Below are positions 35,101 to 42,034 of a stretch of 64,000 nucleotides of DNA, one piece after another. The stretch is from Phycisphaerales bacterium (lineage in GTDB: Bacteria; Planctomycetota; Phycisphaerae; Phycisphaerales; UBA1924): positions 1-64,000 of the forward strand of contig RECY01000030.1 in NCBI GenBank assembly GCA_007693785.1, written 5' to 3'. A model generated the notes under the pieces. That model worked only from the letters and a program-made list of their open reading frames with translations. It was not told where the DNA came from and searched no databases. A program made the position numbers and the translations under genes. How positions within the stretch are numbered: position 1 is the first letter of the stretch; every line of letters starts with the position of its first letter.

Positions 35101-35335
35101 AGTTGAACAGCTCGTCCTCGCCCACGCCGAGCTCGCTCGCGACCGAGCCGAGCCCGCCCGCGATCGGCACGCCGGTGGAGGCGGGGAAATTGTCGAGCGC
35201 GCTGAGGAGGACGCGGTTTTCGAGCTGCTCGAAAGCCGCCCGCTCCCGCTCGGGGGCGCTCGTGCCCCGGGCACGCAGGCCCGACGCACGACCGGCCAGA
35301 CCAGAGATCCACGCGCCCAGCTCCACGTTCTTCAT
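29171..35335 (-). CDS. Giant secreted multi-domain repeat protein (PPC-like repeats)
   Basis: A 2054-residue protein, probably exported or cell-surface. Near the N-terminus, residues 35-46 (FEQLENRVLLSA) match the planctomycete extracellular-protein motif. The body consists of at least ten beta-sandwich units of about 110-150 residues resembling bacterial pre-peptidase C-terminal domains. Each has an opening such as DDHANAGAFDFATTL or DDHARFGDWGNATPI, then a D-x-D-x-F strand and YxIxVxAPxxxD-like closing strands. From about residue 1560, a different C-terminal module with YYPEGFASSDIREFISLANP repeats follows, resembling other secreted-protein beta-domains. No catalytic domain is recognised, so adhesion, matrix or ligand binding is a guess. 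The ATG at 35335 has GGAG at a six-base spacing. Calcium binding through the many DxD motifs is plausible. Confidence 0.88.
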   Translation of the reverse strand: MKNVELGAWISGLAGRASGLRARGTSAPERERAAFEQLENRVLLSALDNFPASTGVPIAGGLGSVASELGVGEDELFNFVLTNRTWIAIQAEATSGDLDTRIELYRDSTLMPGTPMPVTNANNQPLASSNDGILTGPGVITDAWLGAVLNPGTYFVLVISENETNGEFSLNLDTNTVAGGTPDDTSGVLNIFGEITTPGQDTIYRVDIPDNDDFNGIATFNAIGLDTLDTKLDVFDRNGIRLFTNSQAGFFNDAFGVSASRAGETFYIRIRSDELAGPNAVGEYDIAIDAISTIINLDPVTRIGNAGGGAGGTATDQFEFTAQASGVAIINIAPAGFIPLIDGTISLYNENGTLLAFNDTFFGDIPKLSTVLTGGERYFVVIAGFDQAFSGSFSIQVESAITGNTNPFAPGLPDDHANYDPSDPSSLQRATPIVWSDPVLLNDVSGLQAGPELVDHRLVQVGQGWGRIESTNDSDLFVFVPPISMLGGFDGITDTDEDNDDRIIWAEGNRPSTRVELLVNLPDFLSNSGDIATPAISFLSTEIRVLDSRGNTVYVDNTNVFTGLFPPGVPVGNDPAGSLNPARWPPEVDAQEAGWTFSDDGVFSFEVWGGEAYFIEVRSQQATGRYNLEVIVDAVSDPTNPANLDPDGGELVDQISLIQDQPRAGNFTAAREITLPGPFFDRRLSDTLTTNGFFDRSSGIARSFIFTDGREDYEDDPDPPNPQHPRPSVIAPDPLNTIDGAIAAADGGIVILEEHLLPRIMHPLDTDVYFFRAPKTGAVEIRIQTNDLDDTYSEIIVDDTAFSTFEPDPDDPDAPPPDPTITVNNRNRNFDSPLDSALRIFNNDFQQIAYNNNNTAMVGATETRNVGTLAEVDFNDRDARVTFNVVQGEVYFIQVESGQREAYLANRADPTVPVDWMRLIGAYDVLITTVTEPSLSAIIDGDDFPDADINGVIPGVIGEFTRNIAAHIGINPNGNGTIAGTIQPNAIRPNPVDTDLFRFRAIASGEVTITVTPGPGLAPVVSLADNDGAVFRSEAAAQGQAFTFTFNVIQGDDVFLIMAGADGTTGAYNIAVDAPAFTDDHARFGDWGNATPIPLNDFLGAASVTGQFESFGDSDVFSIQPVGFGGVTVTVTDLVDTPQAIFEIYESTVDPVGNVVLRRIGFVDTATGTSRSFTFNPTPADQRVTGDLELPNYYIVVRGETDLATGTYRLDVTFDPTDDHADEGEFDLATRIPIDAETGAGAESGVIEKLTDSDIFVFTPKAQGDGTITVTGAEGFNPRVRIFFEGETDPVATFDPGSSVVVIDSIFAQGTDYYIVVDAGAGSTETGAYDIDVLTVAPDDHANAGAFDFATTLTFSTITGNAFIGATTPGNPGNPQIDYEGDTDLFTFVAIEEGGYIISVTPVGAPGYAPTLTIFNQSRSVIGTASAAAGGVVTFTTEDFAIGDRLYVLVGGTGTGEYRLFIDGPVPGSPGGPGGDPGEVDFENPAVPPINQNTGNARADGSINEPGDRALYTFVVPDAEGRTRLTDVYIKVFRTDGSALDATISVFGAPNELPQNLIAESAGPVPGSAATLEFQAAAGQQLWVIIAGIDESVGDFEIFFNAEPEVFTLYYPEGFASSDIREFISLANPNDYEVTYTLRVQYEGDAAGATIVSNVTLGAGARGGITLSDGAGFIIDGLTPDVPYAIILESDGPLAGTLSRYDFDSAVGDALTDVTGDTWTFARVERQPGSVFDFLVYYNPSPFEVDVTLTVALPDGGFFTETRTVGAERRGGWNIDQTAGLPVGIFGATIAAQATDAANDAAFQGIVASLTHYNQAEAAGFAILGDHTGGATTGAITRLINGGGVTAEITIHNPGDTDAVVTLNGDYIRVNLPDYFRVVNVPAGQTVVLRGAGIGFANNQPVGLTYTSDIPVAVAAAEFQLGEANANAGVSIANERWFFGDAFINSLLAGENYFETLAFYNPTDTDTTVTVELLFLNSDVETITIDLAAGGFAELLLHQAPEILNRADPLSYFSIVVSAPLPIVATLTHYDLFLSGGWSIAGSNIGIPTPFTLL

Positions 35336-35856
35336 CGCCGGCTCCACTCTCATTGGGCGGGGTCGGGTCCCGTCCTCGCCCGGTCTTTCGCTCGCTCGAA
35401 CCGCCTGACCCGCGGTCCGGGCCGAATCTTTCCCACCTCGCCCCGTCCGTGACGGGCCGTGCTCTCCACGCTTCGCCTCGGCGCCCGGGCTCCCGGCCAC
35501 CCTGACCGGTCAACCCCGACCGGTCCATCGCCCCACGAACCCGCACTGCTCGTGCTACTGAGAGCGCGCCTCGCGCCCCGGGCGTCCGTCAACGGGCCGA
35601 CGCGGCACACGCCCGCCCGACCCCCCGGACCGCTCCCGAGCCCGCCGACCGACCCCGCCCCCGCGTTGCACGGCGGCACAGGCCCGCGAGCCCTCCTCGC
35701 CCGGAACCAACGTCCCCCCGGCACACGCCGAGACGACACCGCTCCGGACCGACACAGAATAACCCAACCGCACGCCCCGTGTCGAGCCCGCTCCATCGCT
35801 TCGCTCCCCGCGACAAGGGGTTCCAATCCCGATCCTGGGGCTTCTACCCTCTCCAT
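35336..35856. other. 521-base gap with paired GACCGGTC sites
   Basis: A divergent intergenic region between the giant gene and hscB. No coding sequence is convincing on either strand. It contains two identical 8-base palindromes, GACCGGTC, at 35504-35511 and 35518-35525, a possible operator pair. The 5' part must hold the promoter of the giant gene, but no clear -10/-35 pair is visible in this very GC-rich stretch. Confidence 0.5.
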
Positions 35857-36399
35857 ATGAGCACCGAGCCCGACCCCTTCGCCCAACTCGCCCTCCGCCC
35901 GACCTTCGACCTCGAGCCCGCGGCTCTCCGAAAGGCCTATCTCGCCCGGGTCGCCCAGCTTCATCCGGATCTCCAAGGCGAGCGGAACGACGAGCCCGAC
36001 CCTCAGGCCGCCGCTCTCAACCGGGCCCGTCGCGTGCTGGAAGACCCGGAATCGAGGGCCAACGCCCTGCTGATCCGCCTCGGCGGGGCGGCGAGCGCCG
36101 AAGACAAAGCCCTGCCCCCGGGCTTCCTGATGGAGATTCTCGATCTCCGCGAGCGGATCGAGGCGACGCTCGCGGGGGGCTCTCCGGCGGATCGGGCGTT
36201 GTGCCAGGAGGAGGCCGACGAGCGACGGGCGGCCCACATCGCCCGCATCGAGGCCCTGTTCCGGGCTCTCGGCGACCCGCCCGCTCCTTCGGACCTGGCG
36301 GCGATCCGGACCGAGCTCAACGCGTGGCGGTACACCGAGCGCCTGATCGAGCAACTCGATCCGGGGTACGACCCCGTGCGGGCTGATTTCAAGGGCTGA
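35857..36399 (+). CDS. hscB: Fe-S assembly J-domain co-chaperone
   Basis: A 180-residue co-chaperone that delivers the scaffold protein IscU to the Hsp70-type chaperone HscA during iron-sulfur cluster assembly. The J-domain covers about residues 5-75: FDLEPAALRKAYLARVAQLHPD contains the required HPD motif, followed by LNRARRVLEDPESRANALL. The second half (about 95-175) is the HscB C-terminal three-helix bundle (LPPGFLMEILDLRERIE). The length fits the 170-residue norm. The ATG at 35857 follows the promoter region; the open frame upstream has no homologous features. It stands without iscS, iscU or hscA next to it, which is uncommon. Confidence 0.92.
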   Translation: MSTEPDPFAQLALRPTFDLEPAALRKAYLARVAQLHPDLQGERNDEPDPQAAALNRARRVLEDPESRANALLIRLGGAASAEDKALPPGFLMEILDLRERIEATLAGGSPADRALCQEEADERRAAHIARIEALFRALGDPPAPSDLAAIRTELNAWRYTERLIEQLDPGYDPVRADFKG

Positions 36400-36522
36400 C
36401 CGCCCAGAGGCGCCTCCAAGCAGCGTGTCCCGAGCATGGACGGGGCAACGGGTGCGGTGGTGTCGGAATATGTTGTGCGCGGCGCGTTGTACGCGCCGGA
36501 GTGCGCCTTCGATCTGCCGCCT

Positions 36523-37887
36523 ATGTCGCCCGACGTCGTGTTTTTGCTGTTGCTCCCGGTGCTCGTGCTGCTGAGCGGGCTGTGCTCCGGTTCGGAGACG
36601 GCGTTGTTCGGCCTGACGCACGCGGACCGCATCCGCCTGCGGGCCGAGCGCCCCGCGGCGTCGCGCGTGGTGGCGCGCCTGCTCAGCGAGCCCCGGAAGC
36701 TGCTGCTGACGGTGCTGCTCCTGAACATGAGCGTGAACGTGAGCTACTTCGTGCTCTCGAGCGCGCTGGCGCTGCGCGCGAGCACGCCGCTGATCGCGGT
36801 GGGGATCAGCGTGGGCACGCTGGCGGTGATCATCCTGTTCGGCGAGATCCTCGCGAAGCTGCTGGCGAACGCCGACCGTGTGCGTGCGGCCGGGCTGGTG
36901 GCCCGCCCGATCGCGGCGGCACAAACGACGGTGGCGCCGCTGCTGGGCGCGATGGAGCGGGCGCTGGTCGCGCCGCTGGCGCGGGTGCTCGCCCCGCACA
37001 GGCATCGCAGCCGTGCGCCGGGCGCGGACGAGCTGACGGCGTTGCTCGCCGAGGCGAGCCGCCTGGGCGCGATCGACAGCCACGAGCAGCGTCTGCTCGC
37101 GGAGGTGGTGGAGCTCGGGCGCAAGCGCGTGCGCGACGTGATGACGCCGCGGGTGGATATCGAGTGGATCGACGAGCGCAAGCTGTCGCCCGGGCTGGTG
37201 CTGGAGACGTTGCGCAAGATCCGTCACAACACGGTGCCGATCGCGCGTGGGGAGCTCGAGGGCCCGACGATCCTCGGGTTGCTGGACGCGCGTCGGTACC
37301 TGGCGGCTTCGAGAGCCGCCCCCGTGCGCACGCTCACGCCTTATCTCACGCCCGCACGGTTTGTGCCGGAGAACGTGCGGCTCGATCAGCTCCTGGAGCA
37401 CTTCCGGGCGACCGGTTCGCACACCGCGCTCGGCGTGGACGAACTCGGCGGGGTCAGCGGGCTCGTGCAGGTCGAGGACGTCGTGCGGACGCTCGTGGAG
37501 GCGGTGGGGGATGAGCCGGAGGACGATCGGGAGACCGCGCACCTGGTGGGCCTCGGCACGTGGTCGGTCCCGGGGCGTCTGCCGCTGCACGACCTGATCG
37601 ACGACTTCGGGCTCGATCCGGCGTTGTTGGATCGTCGCGTCTCGACGGTTGCGGGGCTCGTGCAGCTCCGCCTGGGGCGACTGCCGGAGGCGGGCGATCT
37701 CGTCCGGCTCGGGCATGTGGAGATCGAGGTCGAGCACGTTTCGGGCCGGACGGTGGATCGCCTCTTGCTGCGCGACGCGGAGCCGCAGGCGGGCGAGGGC
37801 TCGGACCCGTCGTCGCCGTGGTCTTCGCCGGATGAGCCGCCGGAGGACGACCGTCCGGTAGCGCCCCCGTCCGGAGGCCGCCCATGA
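36523..37887 (+). CDS. CNNM/CorC-type membrane protein with CBS domains (first of a pair)
   Basis: A 454-residue protein of the CNNM/HlyC-CorC family, linked to Mg2+ and other cation export. A DUF21 membrane domain (residues 1-190) has four hydrophobic segments and the conserved SGLCSGSETALFGL loop. Two CBS modules (about 200-330: VMTPRVDIEWI, then VDELGGVSGLVQVEDVVR) and a CorC_HlyC C-terminal domain (about 340-420) follow, ending in a Pro/Glu-rich tail. The start is ambiguous: ATG at 36523 fits the first membrane segment but has no clear Shine-Dalgarno, and ATG at 36436 would add 29 residues. The stop overlaps the start of a second DUF21 gene, so the two proteins are translated together and may form a heteromer. 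Confidence 0.9.
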   Translation: MSPDVVFLLLLPVLVLLSGLCSGSETALFGLTHADRIRLRAERPAASRVVARLLSEPRKLLLTVLLLNMSVNVSYFVLSSALALRASTPLIAVGISVGTLAVIILFGEILAKLLANADRVRAAGLVARPIAAAQTTVAPLLGAMERALVAPLARVLAPHRHRSRAPGADELTALLAEASRLGAIDSHEQRLLAEVVELGRKRVRDVMTPRVDIEWIDERKLSPGLVLETLRKIRHNTVPIARGELEGPTILGLLDARRYLAASRAAPVRTLTPYLTPARFVPENVRLDQLLEHFRATGSHTALGVDELGGVSGLVQVEDVVRTLVEAVGDEPEDDRETAHLVGLGTWSVPGRLPLHDLIDDFGLDPALLDRRVSTVAGLVQLRLGRLPEAGDLVRLGHVEIEVEHVSGRTVDRLLLRDAEPQAGEGSDPSSPWSSPDEPPEDDRPVAPPSGGRP

Positions 37888-38876
37888 GCACGACCGAGAC
37901 CGTGATGTGGCTGCTGCTCGCGCTGGTCGGTTTCGCCGGCTCGGCGCTCTGCTCGGGGCTCGAGACCGGGCTCTACCGGATCAACCGGGTGCGACTGGCG
38001 GTCCGGGCGGCCGGCGAGCCGCCCGACGTTCGCGCCCGATCCCTGCAGCGCGAGCTGGAGCGCCCGGACCGCCTGCTGGCAAGCCTGCTGATCGGCAACA
38101 ACCTGTTCAACTACTTCGGCACCGTGGGGGTGACGGCCCTGCTCGGGGTGTTCGGGTTCGGCGAGATCGCGGTGATCGTGCTGTCGGCGCTGGTCATCAC
38201 GCCGCTGCTGCTGATCTTTGCCGAGAGCCTGCCGAAGGAGGTGTTCCGCCTTTCGAGCGACCGCCTGACGCCGCGTCTGACGCCGTTCCTGGTGTGGAGC
38301 CGTCGCCTGTACACGGGTGTGGGGGCGCTCCCGCTGGTGGTCGGCTTCGGGCGTTGGGCGTCGCGGGTCGTGGGGGCGGACCCCTCGGCGACGGTGAGTG
38401 ACAGCCCGCGCGAGCGGGTTGCGGCTCTGCTCCAAGAATCGGCGGGGGACGGCTCGATCACGGCCGCCCAGTCCACGCTCGCCGACCGCGCGCTGCGGAT
38501 GGGGCGGCTGACGGTGGAGGAAGAGATGGTCGCGTGGCGTCGTGTGCGGACGGTGCCGGCGGGGCTGGATCGCGAGCGTCTGCTCGATCGCTTGGCGTCG
38601 ATGCCCTATGCGCGGGCGCCCGTGCTGGACCGTCGCGGGCGCGTGGTGGGCGTGCTGCGCCACGCGGACCTCTGGCTCTTCCCGGACGAGCCGATCGAGG
38701 CGTTGATCCGCGAGCCGGCGCGACTTAACGGGAGCGAGCCGCTGCGGGTCGCGCTGTTGCAGACGGTCGCGAGCCCCGCACGGTGCGCGATCATCGAACG
38801 GGGGCGGGTGCCCCTGGGCTTCGCGACGCCGAAAGATCTTGTTGAGCCGCTGACCGGTGAACTTCCGGCCTGGTAA
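37884..38876 (+). CDS. CNNM/CorC-type membrane protein, second of the pair
   Basis: A 330-residue protein with a DUF21 membrane domain (residues 1-165: GSALCSGLETGLYRINRVRL is the signature loop) and a shortened CBS region (about 200-330: EEEMVAWRRV, LDRRGRVVGVLRHADLWLF). It lacks the C-terminal CorC_HlyC domain present in its partner upstream. It begins inside the stop of that gene (ATGA overlap), and the pairing of full-length and short CNNM genes is a recurrent arrangement. A role in divalent cation transport is inferred from the family. Confidence 0.9.
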   Translation: MSTTETVMWLLLALVGFAGSALCSGLETGLYRINRVRLAVRAAGEPPDVRARSLQRELERPDRLLASLLIGNNLFNYFGTVGVTALLGVFGFGEIAVIVLSALVITPLLLIFAESLPKEVFRLSSDRLTPRLTPFLVWSRRLYTGVGALPLVVGFGRWASRVVGADPSATVSDSPRERVAALLQESAGDGSITAAQSTLADRALRMGRLTVEEEMVAWRRVRTVPAGLDRERLLDRLASMPYARAPVLDRRGRVVGVLRHADLWLFPDEPIEALIREPARLNGSEPLRVALLQTVASPARCAIIERGRVPLGFATPKDLVEPLTGELPAW

Positions 38877-39020
38877 ACACGAACATAGCGTGTGGCGTTC
38901 GCGCCGAGTTTTCCTCCCATCCCTCCGCAACGCGAGCGGGAAGGCCCGCACAGAGGAATACGCGGGGGGACGCGGTGGTTTTCATGTGCGCCCTTGTCCA
39001 GCCGCGGAGTGACGACTTTC

Positions 39021-39506
39021 ATGAAGCCGATGAACAACCCCACGCCCAAGCCGCGATCCAGAGCGCTCGCGAACACGCTCGTGTTTACGGTGGTGATCGC
39101 GTTGCTCTTGGTCGGGCAGTTTTTTCTATTCCGCGCGAGCCCGGTGCCGACGCCTGAGCTCTTCGGCGGGCGGACGAGCCTGCAGCAGGCGATGGCTGAC
39201 GGCGCGCAGGCCGGCAAGCCTGTTTTTGCGATGGCGACCGCCGACTGGTGCGGCCCATGCCAGCAACTCAAGGCCGGGGCCCTGCAGGACGAGCGGCTTG
39301 TCGCCTTCCTCACCGAGCACACCGTGCCGGTGTACATCGACGTCGATGTCAACGGGAGCGACGCGAACACGCTCGGCGTCCGCGGCATCCCGGCGCTCTA
39401 CCTCATCGGGCCCGACGGCGAACCCCTCGCCCAAACCGTCGGCAGCGCCAGCGCCGAAGCCCTTCTGCACTGGGCCCAGACCGCGATCAACAACAACGAG
39501 CCCTGA
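39021..39506 (+). CDS. Membrane-anchored thioredoxin-fold protein
   Basis: A 161-residue protein with an N-terminal membrane anchor (about 18-38: TLVFTVVIALLLVGQFFLF). A periplasm-facing thioredoxin domain follows with the redox motif W76-C77-G78-P79-C80 in the ADWCGPC segment, the cis-Pro loop RGIPALYLIG and the fold-typical KAGALQDERLVAFL. It would reduce or isomerise disulfides of exported proteins or deliver electrons to them. A start at 39021 is preceded by GGAG 11 bases upstream; a second ATG at 39030 is equally possible. The next gene is convergent. No DsbD-like partner is seen nearby. Confidence 0.9.
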   Translation: MKPMNNPTPKPRSRALANTLVFTVVIALLLVGQFFLFRASPVPTPELFGGRTSLQQAMADGAQAGKPVFAMATADWCGPCQQLKAGALQDERLVAFLTEHTVPVYIDVDVNGSDANTLGVRGIPALYLIGPDGEPLAQTVGSASAEALLHWAQTAINNNEP

Positions 39507-39625
39507 TCCCACCCACTCCGCTGCACAGGGCCAGACGGCAAAAATGCCAGAAGGCCACACCGGAGACCGCCTTGGGGCTGGCTTCGGATCTGGCCCTCCG
39601 GCCCTTTGCGCGTTTGGATGTTGCC

Positions 39626-40975
39626 CTACGCCAGCGGGTTGATGAACAGGCCGGTCGCGAGCTTCGGGTAGAAGAACGTCGACTTCTGCGGCATCAGCTC
39701 GTTCGCCTTGCAGATATCCCGTACGGCGTCCAGCGGCGTCGGGCGGACGATGATCGCGACCTGCGCGCGCCCGCCGCCGGAGATCGCGGCCCCGGTTTCC
39801 TCACCCTTGCCGATCGCGAGCACCTCGGGCATCGAGTGCGGGAAGGCCCACTTGACCGGCTCGCCCCGGTTCATCTCCGGCTCGCAGATCTCCTCGACGA
39901 TCAGGTGCTGCGCGAGCGCGACGTCGAGCGTGCGCCAAGCCTCGGGCTTCTCCGGGAAGCGGTCGCTGAGCGGGTCGTTGCCCGCGGGGGTCGCGGTGAA
40001 GCAGAGCCCGGTCGCGAAGTCGTAGATCCCGAAGACGTTGGGCGTGTCGGAGCGGTCGGCCCGCTTGTCCATCGCGTCCTCGATCTTCAGGGGGTCGTTG
40101 TCGCAGGCCTCGATGTTCAGATGGGCCCCGGCGGCCTCTTCGAAGCGCTCGATGGTGTAGTCCTGCATCCCGCCCAGCACGCGGTGCGTCGGGCCGATCG
40201 CCAGGCCGGGGTCGCTCATGCTGACCATGACGAACATGCAGCGACGGGCCGGGTGGTCGGTGGGGACTTGGCCCTCGGATTCCAGGTGCTGCAGATAGTT
40301 GACGGCCGTGTTGTAGCGGTGGTGCCCGTCGGCGATGAAGATGTCCTCGCCCGCGAGGGCCTCGGCGTACTTGGCGATGGTCGCCTCGTCGTCGACGGTC
40401 CAGACCTCGTGGGTGACGCCGTCGCCCATGTCGGCGGTCATGTCCGCCTTGCGGCTGTCCATGATCTCGCGGACGAGGGCGGTCGCGGCGCCGTCCTCAT
40501 CGGGGTGCATCCCGAAGATGGGGCTGAACTGGGCTTGGGCGGCCTTCATGAGGGCGAGCCGGTCTTCCTTGGGCCCGCTGAAGGTCTGTTCGTGGGGGAG
40601 AACGCCGCCGCCCTCGCGCGGGCCGAGGGGCTGGGTCTCGACGCAGCAGGCCATGCCGCAGCGCTGGTATTTTTCGCCTCGGAAGCTGAAGTTCTGGCGG
40701 TAGGCGAAGATGGCGGGTTTTTCGCAGCGTTCGAGCGTGCCGCTGAGGAGCATGGCTCGGTAGCTGTCGGCGGCCTTGGCGTAGGCCTCAGGCGGGCCGA
40801 GTTCTTTGGCGGGGACGTGGGGGAGGTCGATGCCGACGACGTTGGCGTCGTTTTTGGCGAGCAGGGCGGCGCGGCTCTTGGCGTCGAGCACGTCGTAGGG
40901 CGGGGCGACAACGGCGCTCACGTCGCCCGAACCACCTTGGTACTGCACCGCCCGAAAGGGATACACAGCCGGCAT
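39626..40975 (-). CDS. DUF1015-family protein
   Basis: A 449-residue cytosolic protein of the DUF1015 family, of unknown biochemistry, often encoded near serine biosynthesis genes in other bacteria. Landmarks are YPFRAVQYQ, VVAPPYDVL at the N-terminus and the central IFIADGHHRYNTAVNYL, in which a pair of His residues may bind metal. The ATG at 40975 has GCAGGAGG nine bases upstream, a strong match to the 16S anti-SD. No serA or other serine gene lies in this window. It is convergent with the thioredoxin gene and divergent from purQ. Confidence 0.9.
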   Translation of the reverse strand: MPAVYPFRAVQYQGGSGDVSAVVAPPYDVLDAKSRAALLAKNDANVVGIDLPHVPAKELGPPEAYAKAADSYRAMLLSGTLERCEKPAIFAYRQNFSFRGEKYQRCGMACCVETQPLGPREGGGVLPHEQTFSGPKEDRLALMKAAQAQFSPIFGMHPDEDGAATALVREIMDSRKADMTADMGDGVTHEVWTVDDEATIAKYAEALAGEDIFIADGHHRYNTAVNYLQHLESEGQVPTDHPARRCMFVMVSMSDPGLAIGPTHRVLGGMQDYTIERFEEAAGAHLNIEACDNDPLKIEDAMDKRADRSDTPNVFGIYDFATGLCFTATPAGNDPLSDRFPEKPEAWRTLDVALAQHLIVEEICEPEMNRGEPVKWAFPHSMPEVLAIGKGEETGAAISGGGRAQVAIIVRPTPLDAVRDICKANELMPQKSTFFYPKLATGLFINPLA

Positions 40976-41047
40976 CGCGGAACCTCCTGCGGAAATGAGA
41001 AGCGAACGCCCGGATCGGCCGGGCGATGGTCGAGACTATAGGGGGAA

Positions 41048-41145
41048 GGGATCAGCGATTAGCCATCAGCCATCAGGGATCAGGATTGGGGATCGCGTGC
41101 CTGCCCGAGCTCTGATGGCTGATCCCGGATCGCTGACGGCTATCC
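41048..41145. repeat. Composite element of CCATCAG / CTGATGG arms upstream of purQ
   Basis: Left arm (41048-41084) is built from iterated ATCAGCGATTAGCCATCAGC units, and right arm (41112-41145) from the complement, GATGGCTGATCCCGGATCGC. The two arms can pair over more than 20 bases with mismatches across a 27-base loop. The right arm ends six bases before the purQ start codon. Confidence 0.8.
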
Positions 41146-41151
41146 TCTCCC

Positions 41152-41949
41152 ATGCCGACCGCGCTCATCCTCCGCACGGCGGGGACCAACTGCGATGAAG
41201 AACTCGCCCGGGCGTTTGAGCTTGCCGGTGCGCAGGCCGACCGTCGCCACGTCGACGCCCTCGCGACCGATCCGTCCCCGATCCGCGACGCCGACCTGAT
41301 CGCGTTTCCGGGCGGGTTCAGCTACGGGGATGACGTGGCGAGCGGGCGTCTGTTGGCGTTGCGTTGCCGGGAGCGGTTGTGGCCCGCGTTGCGCGAGGCC
41401 GCGGCCCGGGGGACGCCCATGATCGGCGTCTGCAACGGGTTCCAGGTGATGACCCAGGCGGGCCTGCTCCCCGGGCCCGAAGCCGGTCGCGCCTGGCCCG
41501 AGGACGCGCCGGAGCCGACAGTCGCGCTCGCCGACAACGCCTCGGCCCGTTTTGTCGATCGCTGGGTGCGCCTGCGTGTCGAGCCGGGGAGCTCGTGCCT
41601 CTGGACGCGTCCGCTGGTGGATCTCCCGCCGGAGCGTTGCCTGCTCCCGATCGCGCACGCCGAGGGTCGCTTCGTGGCCCCGCGCGAGGTGCTGGACGGT
41701 CTGGAGGCGTCTGGCCGGGTGGCGTTGCGCTACGCCGAGCCCGTCAACGGCTCGGCCCGCGACATCGCGGGCATCTGCGACGCGAGCGGACGCATCTTCG
41801 GGCTGATGCCCCACCCCGAGCGGTACACCGACCACACGCGTCACCCGTGCTTCACGCGATTGGGCGAGCGCGAGCGTTCGGGCGACACGCCCGGGCTGGC
41901 GATGTTCCGCGCGGCCGTGGAGGCCGTCCGCGCCGGCGCGGCGGTCTGA
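41152..41949 (+). CDS. purQ: Phosphoribosylformylglycinamidine synthase, glutaminase subunit
   Basis: A 265-residue class I glutamine amidotransferase subunit of FGAM synthase. It supplies ammonia to PurL in step four of purine synthesis. The N-terminus LILRTAGTNCDEE is typical of PurQ. Nucleophile Cys94 lies in IGVCNGFQVM, and the His/Glu pair is in GLMPHPERYTD. The length is within the family's 220-265 range. No Shine-Dalgarno is visible, because a palindromic element fills the leader to within six bases of the ATG. PurS and PurL are not in this window. Confidence 0.95.
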   Translation: MPTALILRTAGTNCDEELARAFELAGAQADRRHVDALATDPSPIRDADLIAFPGGFSYGDDVASGRLLALRCRERLWPALREAAARGTPMIGVCNGFQVMTQAGLLPGPEAGRAWPEDAPEPTVALADNASARFVDRWVRLRVEPGSSCLWTRPLVDLPPERCLLPIAHAEGRFVAPREVLDGLEASGRVALRYAEPVNGSARDIAGICDASGRIFGLMPHPERYTDHTRHPCFTRLGERERSGDTPGLAMFRAAVEAVRAGAAV

Positions 41950-42034
41950 GCGTGACGCGGCGTCGAAGCGCGGCGGTTGAGGCCTGTTTTCGGCTCGGGA
42001 TCGCCAGGGCGGATCTCGGTAGGCTGCACGGCGC

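Noticed and set aside
29249-35452. A 2067-codon open frame on the plus strand opposite the giant gene
   Set aside because: Same cause. It is dominated by Asp, Gly, Val and Glu, with no Shine-Dalgarno or domain, whereas the minus frame has repeats, a signal motif and a terminator.
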